From the NCBI GenBank assembly GCA_947095585.1, contig OX352763.1, positions 68,585,024 to 68,649,023 on the forward strand: a stretch of 64,000 nt of DNA, given 5' to 3'. This stretch comes from Nephrocerus scutellatus (Eukaryota > Arthropoda > Insecta > Diptera > Pipunculidae). This document shows, piece after piece, positions 45,331 through 56,267 of this stretch (position 1 is the stretch's first letter; each line of letters starts with the position of its first letter). Below the pieces are notes generated by a model that made no database searches, was not told the origin of the DNA, and saw only the letters and a program-made list of their open reading frames with translations. The position numbers and the translations under genes are program-made.

Positions 45331-45599
45331 GTATGTGAGTTTATCGCCTTTTAAGTGGAAAATATCGTGTTATTTCGTGCATGTTGCTTTGATTTCAACT
45401 TTTTCTTCACCATTTAGGGTATCGAAGTTTATTTCGCTAAGTATCCTCTGTATTCTTGTATTGGTATCGTGTTTTCTATTTCGTGCTGTAGGATGTATGT
45501 ATGTATGTATGTATGTATGTATGCTTTGTATCTAACCAGTAGGTTGCTTCGCACCTTGGAGAAACGGCTATGTTGTTTAAACTACGGTGTGAAAGTATT

Positions 45600-45960
45600 G
45601 GTACCGAGATTTGCCTATAATTTATCTTAAATTTTAAAAGTAAGGCCTCGAGATCGATTTTTGCACTAAGCTCTGCTAAGAAGTTTGCTCCAATAATAGC
45701 ATCGGGTACTACATGAAACTCATATTGAATACTGTTCTGTCCGAAATGTGTGGTGCTATTACATGTGCCTTTTGATTGTAATTCTCCTGATATGCCTTTA
45801 ATGGTGGTACTGTATCTTTTGTCTATTGGAAGGGTTCTCTCGACTACTGAACTTTTTACTACGCAAATTGATGCTCCTGTATCTAGCAGGCATCGTAGGG
45901 TTTTATCATTGTTAAATTTAATTTGTATGTAAAGGCCGTTTTATATCCCCGTTGTGTATA
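45600..45960 (-). pseudogene. Gypsy B aspartic protease
   Basis: On the minus strand, RCLLDTGASICVVKSSVVER starts near 45905 with the canonical DTGA active site. GELQSKGT, then EFHVVPDAIIGANFLAE (about 45680-45720) and KIDLEALLLKFKI follow. This is a retropepsin that would cut the Gag-Pol polyprotein. The flanks in both directions are frame-shifted. Confidence 0.7.
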
Positions 45961-46136
45961 TGGCGTTTGGTATTTGGGGACCTATACTCTCACCTCTGAT
46001 GGGTCGGCTGTTCCCTCGGTGGGATGATCGTTTTCCAATGCCCTTACCCTTGGGTAGTTCATTGGTTGTTGTGAATTTGCTACGTTATTACGTGGTTGGT
46101 AGGTGTGACTTGAGTTGTTGTTATTCGGGACGTTGG

Positions 46137-46713
46137 TTATGTTGGCCGGGTTAGGACGTGGATTATTGCTGCTGTTAGTTTGGTGGCTTGATCTGTTATA
46201 TTTCTGTTATATTGGTTAGTTTGGTAGCCTTGTCTGTAATTGTTATATTGGCTAGCTTGGTAGCCTTGTCTGTAATTGTTATATTGGTAGCCTTTTCTGA
46301 AATTGTTATTTTGGTTAGTTTGTTGGTTTGGTCTGTAAGTGTTATTTGGGTTAGTTTGAAAGCTTGATCTGTAATTGTTATTTTGTGTATTATCCCTAAA
46401 GTCTCGTCCTCTATTATTCTTGATTGAAATTATTTGGTTGTCCACGCGTGTTTGGTGGCCGTTCTTTAAAATATTTCATAGAGGCGGACAGGTCCTTGGT
46501 CTAATTCAAATAAATGTTTGGCTGCGTCTTGAAGTGTCTGGCGTTATCGAGTATGATTCGGAATCGGTCATTAACTCCCTTTTTTAAAAATGCTAGTCCC
46601 CTATGGTCATTGCCCGCAGTCAGAGTTGCTCTGGTGCTTTCACCATGACGACCCAACTCGAATTCAGTCATTTTGTTTACAAGTGTTTCTATGTCCGTAA
46701 TAAATTCTTTCAC
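46137..46713 (-). pseudogene. Gypsy B gag C-terminal half with QGYQ repeats
   Basis: The frame 46501-46713 has gag-like helices (FITDIETLVNKMTEFELGRH, GLAFLKKGVNDRFRIILDNA) and stops at 46501. The frame 46137-46445 is an Asn/Tyr/Arg-rich tail built of repeats such as NNYRQGYQASQY and FRKGYQYNNYRQG in place of a zinc knuckle, a nucleic-acid-binding style seen in 17.6/297-type gypsy gags. The two frames are separated by stops. Confidence 0.65.
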
Positions 46714-46884
46714 TGGTCGGTAACCCTGAGTCGTTCTGCTTAATTTTGTTTCTCGAGTAAGATTTTCTTAAAATCTGTGAAATTTGGAGTGCTGGTATTC
46801 CCTAGTTCGGTACGTGCTTTTCCTTGAATTTAACATTTAAGGATAAACTTAATTAGTGTTCCCTTGGAAGTAGGAGTTAATGTA

Positions 46885-47060
46885 ATAATAATAATATTCG
46901 GCGCAACAGACCATTGCGGTCCAAGGCCTAGGTTCTCGCAATCATTCGTGTTGAGCATGTATATTTTTGCACACAAATGGAAGGGACCTACAAATTGAGG
47001 CCGGATCCGAATGGCGAATTGAGAAACTTTCCGTGACAAATTATTACTCTCGGAACGTTT
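46885..47060 (-). mobile_element. 5'-truncated LINE 3' end with (ATT)n tail
   Basis: On the minus strand it ends GGACCGCAATGGTCTGTTGC then GCCGAATATTATTATTATTA at about 46885. GCAATGGTC-type 3' ends followed by simple ATT repeats are typical of RTE-like insect LINEs, and an RTE-type copy lies at 50600. The upstream edge near 47060 is uncertain. It interrupts gypsy B gag. Confidence 0.5.
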
Positions 47061-47342
47061 GTCACCAATTCGCGAGACTTTCGTAACACCGTTTGAGCTG
47101 GTTTAAAGTTTCTTCTAGCTTGGGAAAACTCATTAACTTAGAAGCCTAGATGAACGGGAAATGTGTAGTCAATTACGAAATCAATTATAAAATTTAGTTT
47201 TGATTTTACTTTTATTTCTAATTTTTGAATTTATAATTTACTGTTTATTTATTTTATTTGCATTTATTAACGGAAAAAAAATTTTGTATATGGGTTATTT
47301 TTAAGAAAATAATTTGTTAAATGAATTTAGAACTGGAAGGTA

Positions 47343-47564
47343 TTATACCTTCGCTGGCCTACTTTCCAAATGTTTGACAACATCTGAAATAAGTTTTCGC
47401 CTGAAATGCTGCAAGCCCAGGTAGATTAGTCCAACGAGTATGACAGTCACGAACATTAGACCTATTATTGCAGTGTGGTCTGGTTGGGAGTGAGTCAGGT
47501 TGGGTGCGCTCAGTTGCTGTGGTCCGGTACTTATGACTTCTGTTTTGCTTTCCTTGTTTCCCAT
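47343..47564 (-). CDS. Small intact ORF: predicted acylated single-pass membrane protein
   Basis: 73 codons from an ATG in good context (TTCAAAATGG) to TAA. The N-terminus MGNKES fits the N-myristoylation pattern (Gly2, Ser6). A short polar stretch is followed by one hydrophobic segment, AIIGLMFVTVILVGLIYLGL (about residues 33-52), then a basic tail (QHFRRKLISDVVKHLESRPA). It lies in the gypsy B leader between the 5' LTR and gag, downstream of another leader ORF in a different frame. I do not recognise a family. Options: an element-encoded membrane accessory protein, a displaced env tail, or a captured gene. Intactness amid decayed neighbours is notable but could be chance at this length. Confidence 0.5.
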   Translation of the reverse strand: MGNKESKTEVISTGPQQLSAPNLTHSQPDHTAIIGLMFVTVILVGLIYLGLQHFRRKLISDVVKHLESRPAKV

Positions 47565-47676
47565 TTTGAATCTTGGCTAGCGACCTTGGCGAACAGGTTA
47601 TAGAAATGGGCCTCTTCCTGACGCTTCTTGGTTTTTTTGGCTCCTCGATCTTCTCGCAGCGTCTTCCGAATTGTTT

Positions 47677-47958
47677 TTATTTGGTTGTTTGTATTTTCTG
47701 CGGTCGTCGGAGTTGGTACCCGGGATGTTGGCTATGCGATGCAGATCTCGAAGTTGTTTTCTTAGTTGCGATGGGTGGTATTGTCATTTCCGCTTCTTTT
47801 CGTCGCAGCTGGCGGCGCTGGTATTCCGCGATTGTTAGACGCCTTGGTCTCTCTGTTCTGTTATTTTTAGATAGTTTGACGGATGATGTCTGTAGTAATC
47901 TTTCCGCCTCAGTGATGTACTGAGCATCTTCATAGATCAAATAATGTTGAATGTACAT
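47677..47958 (-). CDS. Gypsy B leader ORF of unknown function
   Basis: 93 codons: MYIQHYLIYEDAQYITEAER, then a Ser/Thr/Arg-rich part with RRLTIAEYQRRQLRRKEAEM. It has strongly basic helices and no known domain. It is followed, after a frameshift or stop, by charged sequence and the small membrane-protein ORF. Position suggests an upstream ORF or the N-terminal part of gag. Confidence 0.4.
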   Translation of the reverse strand: MYIQHYLIYEDAQYITEAERLLQTSSVKLSKNNRTERPRRLTIAEYQRRQLRRKEAEMTIPPIATKKTTSRSASHSQHPGYQLRRPQKIQTTK

Positions 47959-48091
47959 TTTAAAGTAAAAATGATGTTTGCCAAGTTGAACAAGTTAATA
48001 ATTGGCAGAGTTAAAGTTTGCCATGTTAAACTGTAAGTTTTTATGATGATTTTAATAAAAAAAAATTCCAAGTTAATTGGGAGGATCGCCC

Positions 48092-48786
48092 TATAAAGTT
48101 TTGGTACGAATGGTGTTACGATTTGTATTTAATTAAAAAATTCACGACTCTTATTTTAAAGATATATTTATTTATTTAAATATAGTCAGACTCAAAACGT
48201 TAGCCGTTAGGCTGTCGTTTTCCTCTATAAGCGGTAAATCACCTTACTGATAGAGCGAGCTGATGCAGTGTGTTCAAATTGAGCGAGTTGCTCTTAAAAA
48301 TAGAACACATTGCAGATCGGAGGGTTTATTAACGAGACTGATTTGTTATTTTCAAAGTAAGAACTTATATGATTTATTATAAAAATTGACTGGGTTTTTA
48401 TACATAAATTTGGGTTTCAATTTCCATTCAATTTTCCGATCTTCGATAATTGAACCCAAATAACCACGCATAATTTATTGCGTCAGCATTATTTGCCATC
48501 AATTGCATTCCCTATATGCATCCAGTGTGTCAGCATTATTATTTCAAGTTCATACTCCAGACATAGCGCATGTAACATGAACCATCAATAACAATGCTTG
48601 GGTTTACGCTTGCCATCGTTTAATTGACGAGGGAAATGCATGAGGTATACAGGTATGTATGGATGGATGGATGATATGCTGATTCAATTAAAAAAGTTCG
48701 GAGTTAGAAGGTAGGTCTATATATTTGTATGGAAATGTTAATGAATGGGTAAATGAGGAAATGATTACTGGTGTGATCCCTTCACA
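48092..48786 (-). repeat. Gypsy B 5' LTR
   Basis: TGTGAAGGGATCACACC at 48786 to about 48092 (CAAAACTTTATA), 695 bp. Compared with the 3' LTR it has about 320 bp more in the middle. GCTTG at 48787-48791 is the target duplication arm within gypsy A. Confidence 0.75.
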
Positions 48787-50350
48787 GCTTGTCCTATGTG
48801 AGTGTAAGTAAGCTTGTCTCCATCCAAGTGAAAAATATAGTTTTGTGCATATTGACTCGGTTTCAGTTTTCTCCTCATGATTCAGTGTATCGAAATTTAT
48901 TTCGCTTAGTAAGTTCTTTATTCTCGTGCTTGGTACAATGTCTTCCTTTTTGTACTGTAAGACGTATTGCTCGGATGCTGGGAACGATGGTGGCTCTGCG
49001 CATTTATGTTTACAGCAGATTCGCGAGCGTTGAGAATTTTAATGGGAATTTTCTCTTGTATGGCCGTAGATATGGCTCCAGCCATGTACCTTTGCATAAT
49101 TCTTGAGGATAGAACACTCTGGAATCTATATGCTTTGTATTCATCCAATATGTTGCTTCACATCTTGAAGACAGGGTTATGCTATTTAAACTATGTTGTA
49201 CACATATCGGTACTGAAAGTTTTCTATTGTTAATTTTGAAATTTAAATGTAGGGTTTCTAGATCGATTATTGCACCAAACTCCATTAAGAAGTTTGCTCC
49301 AATAATTTTTTAATGTTATTTGTACGTAAAGGCCGTTTTCTATCCCCGTCGTAAATATGGTATTTGGATATTGGGATTTATAGACTCCCCTCCGAAGGGT
49401 CAGCTGTCCCCTCAGTAGGTTATTCGTTTCCAAATGCTCTCACCCTTGGGTTTTTAGTTGTGTTGTCATTATTTGTTCTACTATTATTATTGTTATATCT
49501 ATCTCTATTTGGGACATAGTTTCTATTGTATGTTTGTATGATTCTGGTCATAGTTCTGATTTTCGTAGCATTGTCGGTAGTTGCTATATTGGTAGCTTAC
49601 TATAAAGCGGTTATCAGAATTGTTCTGTGGACTTAATCTGTTATTTTGTTATTGCCGTTGCGTCCTCTAGAATTTTGTCCTCTGAAGTTCTGTCCTCTAA
49701 AGTTGTGTCCTTTAAATTTCTGTCTTATATAGTTTTGGTTATTGTTGTTTAATTGTCTTTGTGTATAAGGTGACCATTCATTGATATAGTTCACTGAGGA
49801 ACTTGTTGATCCTTGGTCTGTTTCCAGTAAATGTTGTGCCGCTCCTTGAAAAGTCATGTGTCTGATGCTGTCGAAAATAATACGTAGTCTGTCATTTACT
49901 CCCTTTTTCAGGAATGCTTATCCTCTACGATCATTGGCTGCAGTCAATATTGCTCCGGTGCTTTCAACATGGCAAGCAACTTCTAGTTATGTAATTTCTG
50001 TTAGTAATTTCTCAATGTCCGTTACGAATTCTCGTATAGATCGGTTTCAGTGATGAGTCCTACTTAATTTTGTTTGTATGAGTTCTATGGTTTCCTTTGG
50101 TCCACGTTTTTCTCTAAGATATCTTTTAAATTGCGCAAAACCTTCTGGTTTTTGACTTCCCAACTCGGTGAGTGCCATACCTTGGATTTTGCATTAAATT
50201 TTATTAATGTTTGTTTTGCGGAAAGTGTATCATAATAGAATTCTATACTGTTTAGAAAGTCTCCAATGTTCTCCAGTCCTTTACCCTCTTCCTGACATGT
50301 AAGGGTCGATAGCTTCTTGAGCGAAACTAAAACTGAATTCGTCTGTCATC
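48787..50350 (-). pseudogene. Gypsy A gag and protease (copy II, 5' part)
   Basis: Minus strand: a gag region with KRYLREKRGPKETIELIQTK, FVTDIEKLLTEIT and FLKKGVNDRLRIIFDS (about 50300-49860), a C-terminal basic tail of RGQN repeats (FKGHNFRGQNFRGQNSRGRN, 49633-49730), and the protease C-terminal half with EFGAIIDLETLHLNFKINNR (49010-49285). The DTGA part of the protease is deleted near 49300. It continues to gypsy A RT at 41326 after removal of gypsy B: the sequence GGACAAGC before the LTR matches the uninterrupted version at 45310-45330. Confidence 0.65.
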
Positions 50351-50589
50351 TTGTTTTTGTTCGTAAGTGTTTCGTTTGGTGTAATTTTAGTATCTTCTGT
50401 TGTTATTTCTTGCATTATACTTTTTTCGATTCTGTCTTCAATTTGTTATCTGTGTAATTTTTCATATAGGGGTTTGAATTTTTTTTCATATATGGTTTTT
50501 TCTTTACTTTTTGTTATAGTTTGCGCCTTTTTAAAAATTTCATGAATTCGTTCTAAACTTTTTTTACCTGATTCCCTAGATCTTTTCCT

Positions 50590-52560
50590 ATTTGGCCAAT
50601 CCTTTCTTAAATTTTACACGATGGTGTAAAGATCTTCTATTAAAGAACCGATCTCTTCCATTAGAGAGAGAAAAAAAGATTTGCGTTAGTAAAAGAAGGC
50701 GGTCAGCCATCAGCAGAATAGGGCGAATAGCACACAATGCTCTAGATCTGACGTTGGCCGTAACTATCTCTGACTGGTGTAAGTGCGATCAAACCTCCAC
50801 GTGGTAGCCTCCGGAAATTTTCCTCCAATGCAGAAAAAGCGGAATGATCGGGCTATTTCCTTCAAAGTAAGGTTGGCACGAGGCCAATAACCTCGCCCGT
50901 AAAAAATTATTATTACGGATCTAAAATCAGCCACGGATGCACTGATGAACGACGACGACAACGGCAACAAAAACGGCTTAGCGATTTAAAAATTTTCTCA
51001 TGGAACGTACGCTCACTGTATAGATCTTGAGCTGCACAGCATCTCGCCGATACCCTGTCTAAATATAAGGCTGACACAACAGCAATCCAGGAGATGAGGT
51101 GGACGGGGAATGGTGTCTTACAAAAATCAGAATATGACATATATTACAGCTGTCATGCAAGACATCATGTGCTCGGGGTGGGGTTTCTAGTCAGCAAAAT
51201 AATGAATCCCACCGTTATCGGGTTTAAAGCAATAAATGAACGGCTATGCATCCTTCGTGTGCGGGGAACATTTAAAAACATAAGCCAAACGTTCACGCAA
51301 CTACAGAGGATTCCCCAGATGATGAAAAAGAAGAATTCTTTGAATCAGTCGACTGGGAACTCCATGCCTGCCCTCAGTATGATGTAAAAACCATTCTGGG
51401 GGATATTAATGCTAAAATAGGTAGGGAGCCAGTATTCAGGCAGTACATTGGCACCCATAGCTTACACGAGAACACAAATGACAATGGATAACGAGTCATA
51501 CAGATGGCAGCAAGCAATAATTTGGTCATTGCGAGTACAAGGTTTGCTCGTAAAAATATCCACAAAATCACCTGGGTATCTCCTGATGGAGCCACTCGCA
51601 ACCAGATAGACCACGTAATGACAGACCACCCACACAACCCGAACCTGATGACGGTACGAACGTACCGAGGTGCCAACGTCGACTTGGAGCACTATCTTGT
51701 TGGTATGGTGCTTCGAGCGCGGATTGCATCATCACGGAAGACTGCATCCGCGAATCAGATTCGAGTCAACACGGCTGCTCTTCGCAACGAAGACACAAGA
51801 AACAGCTATAGGACTCGCCCTTAATGCAGGGAGAGTAAGTCCTGGGGCTGAGATGTCAGGCGTAGAAGAGAAATGGGCACGCCTTAAAAATACTGTCATT
51901 AGTATTGATGACTCCATCTTAGGCAGTAGTCGTAGAGATGGGAACGACTGGTTCGATGAGGAATGTAAGCTAGCGACTGAACGTAAGAATGTTGCGTACC
52001 GAGCAATGCAACAATCTCATGGAACACGGGCACGTGAAGATGAATATAAAGAGCTCAGAAGATATGAAAAGACAGTTCACCGGCGAAAGAAAGCAGCCTG
52101 GGAGAAGAATCTCGTCCGTGAATTAGAACAGTACAGAGAGCAAGGCGCTGAAGTTCTACCAAAGAGTCCGCGGCTTCATCGCCACCTTTAAATTGATTGG
52201 TAACATTTCCTTGTCACTTTTCCACACTAGGCTTAATGGCCAGCTAACTGAGAAATTGGAGGCTCCACCAATGACTGAAGCATAGACGAAGTTAGCAGAG
52301 CGATAAATCGGCTCAAAAATAATAAGGCACCGGATCTGATGGGATCCCAGCGGAATAGGTGGCTCCACATTACACCAAGCAATTCATTAAATAATAGTGC
52401 AAGTATGGGAAGAAGAAGCTATGCCAGAAGACTGGCGAATAGGCATCCTGTGCCCCATACATAAAAAGGGTTATATCATAAAATGCAGCAATTGTCGTGG
52501 TATAACGTTGTTGAGTACCTCGTAGAAGATTGTTCTCCTTTATTCTTTAAGACAGGATAG
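50590..52560 (+). mobile_element. RTE-type LINE fragment, 5' part
   Basis: A 5' leader (about 50590-50980), APE endonuclease and start of RT. Endonuclease: FSWNVRSLYRS, AIQEMRWTGNGVL, YYSCHARHHVLGVGFLVSKI, LGDINAKIG, THSLHENTNDNG and ATRNQIDHVMTD. Linker: ERKNVAYRAMQQSHGTRARE (51850-52191). RT fingers: EDWRIGILCPIHKKG and CSNCRGITLLSTS (52400-52520). This is the group often annotated as craniofacial-development-protein-2-like. It ends before the RT catalytic motifs, and stops and frameshifts occur at about 51387, 51490 and 52191. Confidence 0.7.
51094..52191 (+). pseudogene. RTE-type endonuclease and linker
   Basis: Frames 51094-51387, 51504-51824 and 51670-52191 together cover the endonuclease domain and the Arg/Lys-rich helical linker. 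The catalytic Asp-Asn (GDINAKIG) lies about 51400-51425 between open frames, and a TAA at 51489 interrupts ENTNDNG. The enzyme would nick target DNA for reverse transcription. It is not functional as written. Confidence 0.65.
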
Positions 52561-53059
52561 CCCCATACGTTAAAGTCATCATTGGTTCATACCAGTGTCA
52601 TACCATCCAAGTTGCTGGTATATAAGACAATTGAGGTCCATTGTTTTTTACAATTGTTGAGTGAGGGGCTTTGGTCCCACTTCTTCTGCTTCTTTGATAT
52701 AGCGCGCTGCTAAATTTAATTGCTGTTGTCGTTTTTCGTCCGACATGTAAAATTGCTTTTGATCCTTTTTTTCTTACGAGGATTCAAAAACAACAAAATA
52801 AATATTTACAGTTACAGTAGTATTAAACCAGAATCTGGCGTGCGTCGATGAAAAAAATTTATTCTGACATATCTTTTCGACAGAAACATAAAAAAAAATA
52901 TTTTTTTTTTATTAGAAGATAAAAAAAACAACGCATAAAAATTATAATTGTTCATGTAAGTTTTCTAAAAACCAAAAGTATGCTAAAATACAACACACAT
53001 ACGAAGCACTGCAACCCAACAACAAAACAACCCCAATAGTAAAACAAGCAGCGCTGCCC
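52561..53059. other. Unassigned sequence with a 32-codon reading frame
   Basis: On the minus strand 52648-52746 reads MSDEKRQQQLNLAARYIKEA and a short tail; it could be the remnant N-terminus of an LTR-retrotransposon gag, but this is weak. The remainder is AT-rich. A phrase CCAGAATCTGGCGTGCG at about 52830 resembles GGTCGAATCTGGCAGG at 53335. No gene is supported. Confidence 0.35.
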
Positions 53060-53330
53060 ACTGCTCACAGCGCACAGCGCACAACGCACACAGTCATTAT
53101 AGTATGAAATGATCTGATGCCGCGGAAAAAAATTTGTATGGGAGCCCAATTACACTCAAATTATAATAAAAAGTATTGTCACTGGAAGTATACATGTGCG
53201 CAAAATTTCAATAAAATCGGGCTGTAGGAAGTGTGTTAAAAATTGATCACAAGATTCTGCCCACCAGCCAGCAAGCCAGCCACGGGCAGCGAAGTTAATA
53301 TAGAGAATTTAAAAAAATATGGCAGTTGTA
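53060..53330 (+). repeat. Left arm of a 200-bp-scale inverted repeat
   Basis: From AATTTGTATGGGAGCCC (53133) through ACATGTGCGCAAAATTTC, TTAAAAATTGATCA and GCCAGCCACGGGCAGCGAAG to TTAATATAGAGAATTTAAAAA (about 53312) this matches the reverse complement of 54905-55115. Its beginning (GCACAGCGCACAACGCACAC) and unit structure match the repeat at 6600-7130. It probably belongs to the same dispersed element. Confidence 0.65.
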
Positions 53331-53351
53331 TTAAGGTCGAATCTGGCAGGA

Positions 53352-54063
53352 TGTAAAGTTGCCTTATTTTTTGTCAAAAAACTTTTTTTTATTCAGATTC
53401 GATATCTGACTCGTCAGGCGTGTTGCCGTATCAACGTAAACCCAAAAGTCGTAGCTCTTCTAGGGCGTCAGAATACCGAATTGGTTTGAGGACTTTAGAA
53501 ATGAAAACTCAATGTTTTTAGTTTAAAACTAGACGTGAAATTGATTTTATTCAGAAAATTTTCTTGACTTTTTATACAAAAATAATTGATCGATTTTCTA
53601 CCATACATCGACTCTGGAATGCCTACTCATCGATATTCCTATTTTCCGTAATATCGCTTTATCAGCATAATGTATGTATGTACGTATGTTATATATCGCC
53701 TGTGTTGCTGCGTTGACATATTTATTTCCACAATTGAACGACCTCATTATTTCATTAGAATTTCCATTCGCCGCTTACTCAGCTCAATGCATGGAAAGGG
53801 TAATTAACATTCTAAGTGGTCAGCGCTCGTTTACCCATGATGCTTAGGTTGCATATTTATTGTCATAGGCGAACGGTCATTTGTTATGCTATTCGAAATA
53901 TTGTTTACTTTTGTTCTCATGCACCGAGTGTGCTATTAAAGAATGCATATTGATTTCTATATTCTACTTTAAACTTTGTGAGGCAGAGTCGAACTAGGGT
54001 CAAAATGCGTAGTTTTTTTTTTAGGCATTTTTATTTATGTGGTCGCTAGTGCGATCCCTCACA
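53352..54063 (-). mobile_element. Gypsy A LTR (likely 5' LTR)
   Basis: TGTGAGGGATCGC at 54063 to CTTTACA at 53352, 712 bp. Upstream on the minus strand is Pao RT, with CGCT (54064-54067) as target duplication arm, the same tetranucleotide found after the two 3' LTRs. The protein joins: Pao reads ADQVKVQR here and continues as FCHEMDALL beyond the 3' LTRs. This marks it as the 5' LTR side of the gypsy A insertion. The sequence after 53352 is not a recognisable primer site. Confidence 0.75.
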
Positions 54064-54895
54064 CGCTGTACCTTTACTTGATCCGCTGACCCAGACAAAC
54101 AATCGTCCATGTAAAAATCGCGCCCAATTGCCTCTGCGCCCATTGGCCATTGTGTTCGAGAATCGCGTGTTCCTTGTATCATTGCGCGTACTGCACAGTG
54201 TTGTGCCGAGGAAAGTCCAAAAGTGACTGTCGTCAGCCAATACTTCTGAATATCGCTATCGTCTGCAGGTAGCCAAAAGATGCGCTGTAAATCCCACTGA
54301 TCTGGATTGACGCGTACTTGCAAATACATTTTCTTAATATCTGCTGTCACGGCCACTGGATGGTATCGAAAACGCATTATAAGCAGCACCAGGTCCTCTT
54401 GCAACTTTTCATGATGAACTAAACTGTTCGATGTCGCTGCGTAATGGAATATTTACCGGAAAACGCCCATTATCTAAGCGTTGATATGTGCGTATAAATC
54501 TTTCATCGCATTTTTTCTGTTCTGTTGTTCGAGATCGTACCAACGATACTTCTTCATTTCCCCAAAATCGTTGCAATAATTTATCGAACTGCACATCTGC
54601 ATCTCCACTTCTCACCATGTCTACTCCAGCGTTCCACCACCAAAAATTAACCATCCAGTCGCGATGGTTGAAAGACAATGCCTGAGTTATTCCCAAAGTC
54701 GTCGTCTTGAATTACATTTGCAACCCGCCGGCCCCAGCAGAACATCTCTTGGCGTTGGTATGTGTCCCTCTGGGTCAGCTGGACGTTCACGTAACCATAG
54801 CCATATGCTAGAAATTTGCGGCACAACAATCAATTTGATCGTTGCCAGTGGTTCATCTCTGAGTCGATCTAGCAGCTAACACACTATTTTGTGCA
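54064..54895 (-). pseudogene. Pao-type protease end and RT N-terminal half
   Basis: Minus strand: protease C-terminus (ADPEGHIPTPRDVLLG, about 54740-54800), linker (QFDKLLQRFWGNEEVSLVRS, NGRFPVNIPLR), a frameshift near 54405, then RT (VAVTADIKKMYLQVRVNPDQ motif A; LTTVTFGLSSAQHCAVRAM; GRDFYMDDCLSGSADQ with YMDD). It stops at the gypsy A LTR. It supplies exactly the part of the RT missing from Pao copies 1 and 2. The upstream end is cut by the inverted-repeat arm at about 54900. Confidence 0.75.
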
Positions 54896-54904
54896 TGTGC
54901 GACC

Positions 54905-55115
54905 TGCCTATTTTTAAATTCTCTATATTAACTTCGCGTGCACGTGGCTGGCTGGCTGGTCAGATTTTCTGATCAATTTTTAACCCACTTCCCAAAGCCC
55001 GACTTTATTGAAATTTTGCACACATGTATATTTCCGGTGATCATACTTTCTATTAATTAATTTGAGGCCCCTTGGACTTCGGGTTTGGGGGGCTCCCATA
55101 CAAATATTTTACAAA
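54905..55115 (-). repeat. Right arm of the 200-bp-scale inverted repeat
   Basis: Reverse complement of 53133-53312: TTTTTAAATTCTCTATATTA ACTTCGC, TGATCAATTTTTAACCCACT, ATTTTGCACACATGTATATT and GGGGGGCTCCCATACAAAT. The two arms bracket the Pao fragment and the gypsy A LTR. Confidence 0.65.
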
Positions 55116-56267
55116 ATTTACCCGATTTTCTTCAAATTTTTCTCCGCTCCGTGCAGTTCTCTTATATCGACAGAACATAAAAGGCCAATTGCACCTCACA
55201 TGACAAGCGCGCCCGTATTCAGTAGCAACAACCATGCGTCCCGTGCAGTGCGCTTATATCGCACGGAACCCAAAACGCGCATCTCATACCATATGAGATT
55301 TAAAAAAAAAAAACTGCGCTATATGTTTGCTGCAGCTCTGATCCGAGACGGATGGACTGCTGTCCATACCCACCAGCTCGATCAACCTTATTTTCAACTT
55401 CTGAATTTGTAATTTGCACTTTGCTGGCCTTGTGCTTCTGATTGAACGATTCCATCTCTTCAATACACTTGCAGCCTTTCGACAAACTTACGTTCTGCGT
55501 CGTCTATGCTGTCATGATTTTTATAAAATTGAAGACACAAAATTATAAAATATAAAATTTTATCGCCGGTCTCAAATTCGGCATCGATCCATGTTTCGAT
55601 GACTCAAAAAAATCTTACCCTTTGGCTCTTGTGGACTGTATATATTCCTTTCTATTATAATATTAATATATTCCGAAAGCTTCGAATAAATTGAATAAAA
55701 ATAACACGAAATTAATTTCAATTTAAAATTCCAATTTTATTAAGCATGTGTGCTGCTTTCTATATACTAGCAGAGAAACGAAAATAATTTTAAGGAACAA
55801 ACAAAAACATTTTTTTTTTAAATAACTGTTATATCTTTATGGAAACCATGAATAGAGCGCCCAAACAGGGATGTCCAAAATTGTGTTTAGAGAATGCGTA
55901 ATAAACATAACGTTTTACTAATTTTTTTCTTATGAACGTAACAATAATTAACATAAAAATCTATAACAAATTTGCGGAAAAACCCATAGATTTTTTTATA
56001 CTTGGGAAAATCTGCAGCAGGTAAAATTTGTAAAAAAATTAGTTTTTCTAATTTAATCCGAAAAAATGTTTCCATTAAATATTTATATATATAAATGTTT
56101 AATTTTTTTATTAATTATTTATATTATATTTAAAAAAGCTATTTAAGCTCCAAAGGCTACGAATAAAACCGTCAGATTTAAAAGAGCCAGAGAGAGGGAT
56201 TTTCCCTGTGTGTTTTAATTTTCTTTATTAACCACTTCGAGTACAACAAGTTCAAGTGCATGTTGTA
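55116..56267. other. AT-rich stretch without a recognised gene
   Basis: The minus-strand frame 55300-55485 is charged (MSKGCKCIEEMESFNQKHKA) and might be a gag fragment, but I cannot assign it. 55190-55290 has two partly repeated phrases (CCGTGCAGT...CTTATATCG at 55152 and 55239). The rest, 55500-56260, is very AT-rich with no coding signal. Confidence 0.4.

Larger units (their letters stand above)
41694..48091 (-). mobile_element. Gypsy B interior (chimeric)
   Basis: Minus strand from 48091: leader with an N-terminal ORF (47677-47958) and a small membrane-protein ORF (47343-47564), gag (about 46137-46800), protease (45600-45960), RT (44700-45330), then an abrupt switch to the integrase of another gypsy group (43334-44660), tandem repeats, a foldback element and the 3' end. 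It is inserted into the protease/RT junction of gypsy A. A 5'-truncated LINE end sits in gag. Confidence 0.7.

Noticed and set aside
47573..47923. 116-codon plus-strand frame with Cys and Trp
   Set aside because: It is antisense to the gypsy B leader ORF and shows no known domain.
53352..54063. LTR assigned to Pao because Pao RT lies beside it
   Set aside because: In the other two copies the LTR is next to a gypsy A polypurine tract, and the Pao RT is interrupted mid-domain with a CGCT duplication, so the LTR belongs to gypsy A.
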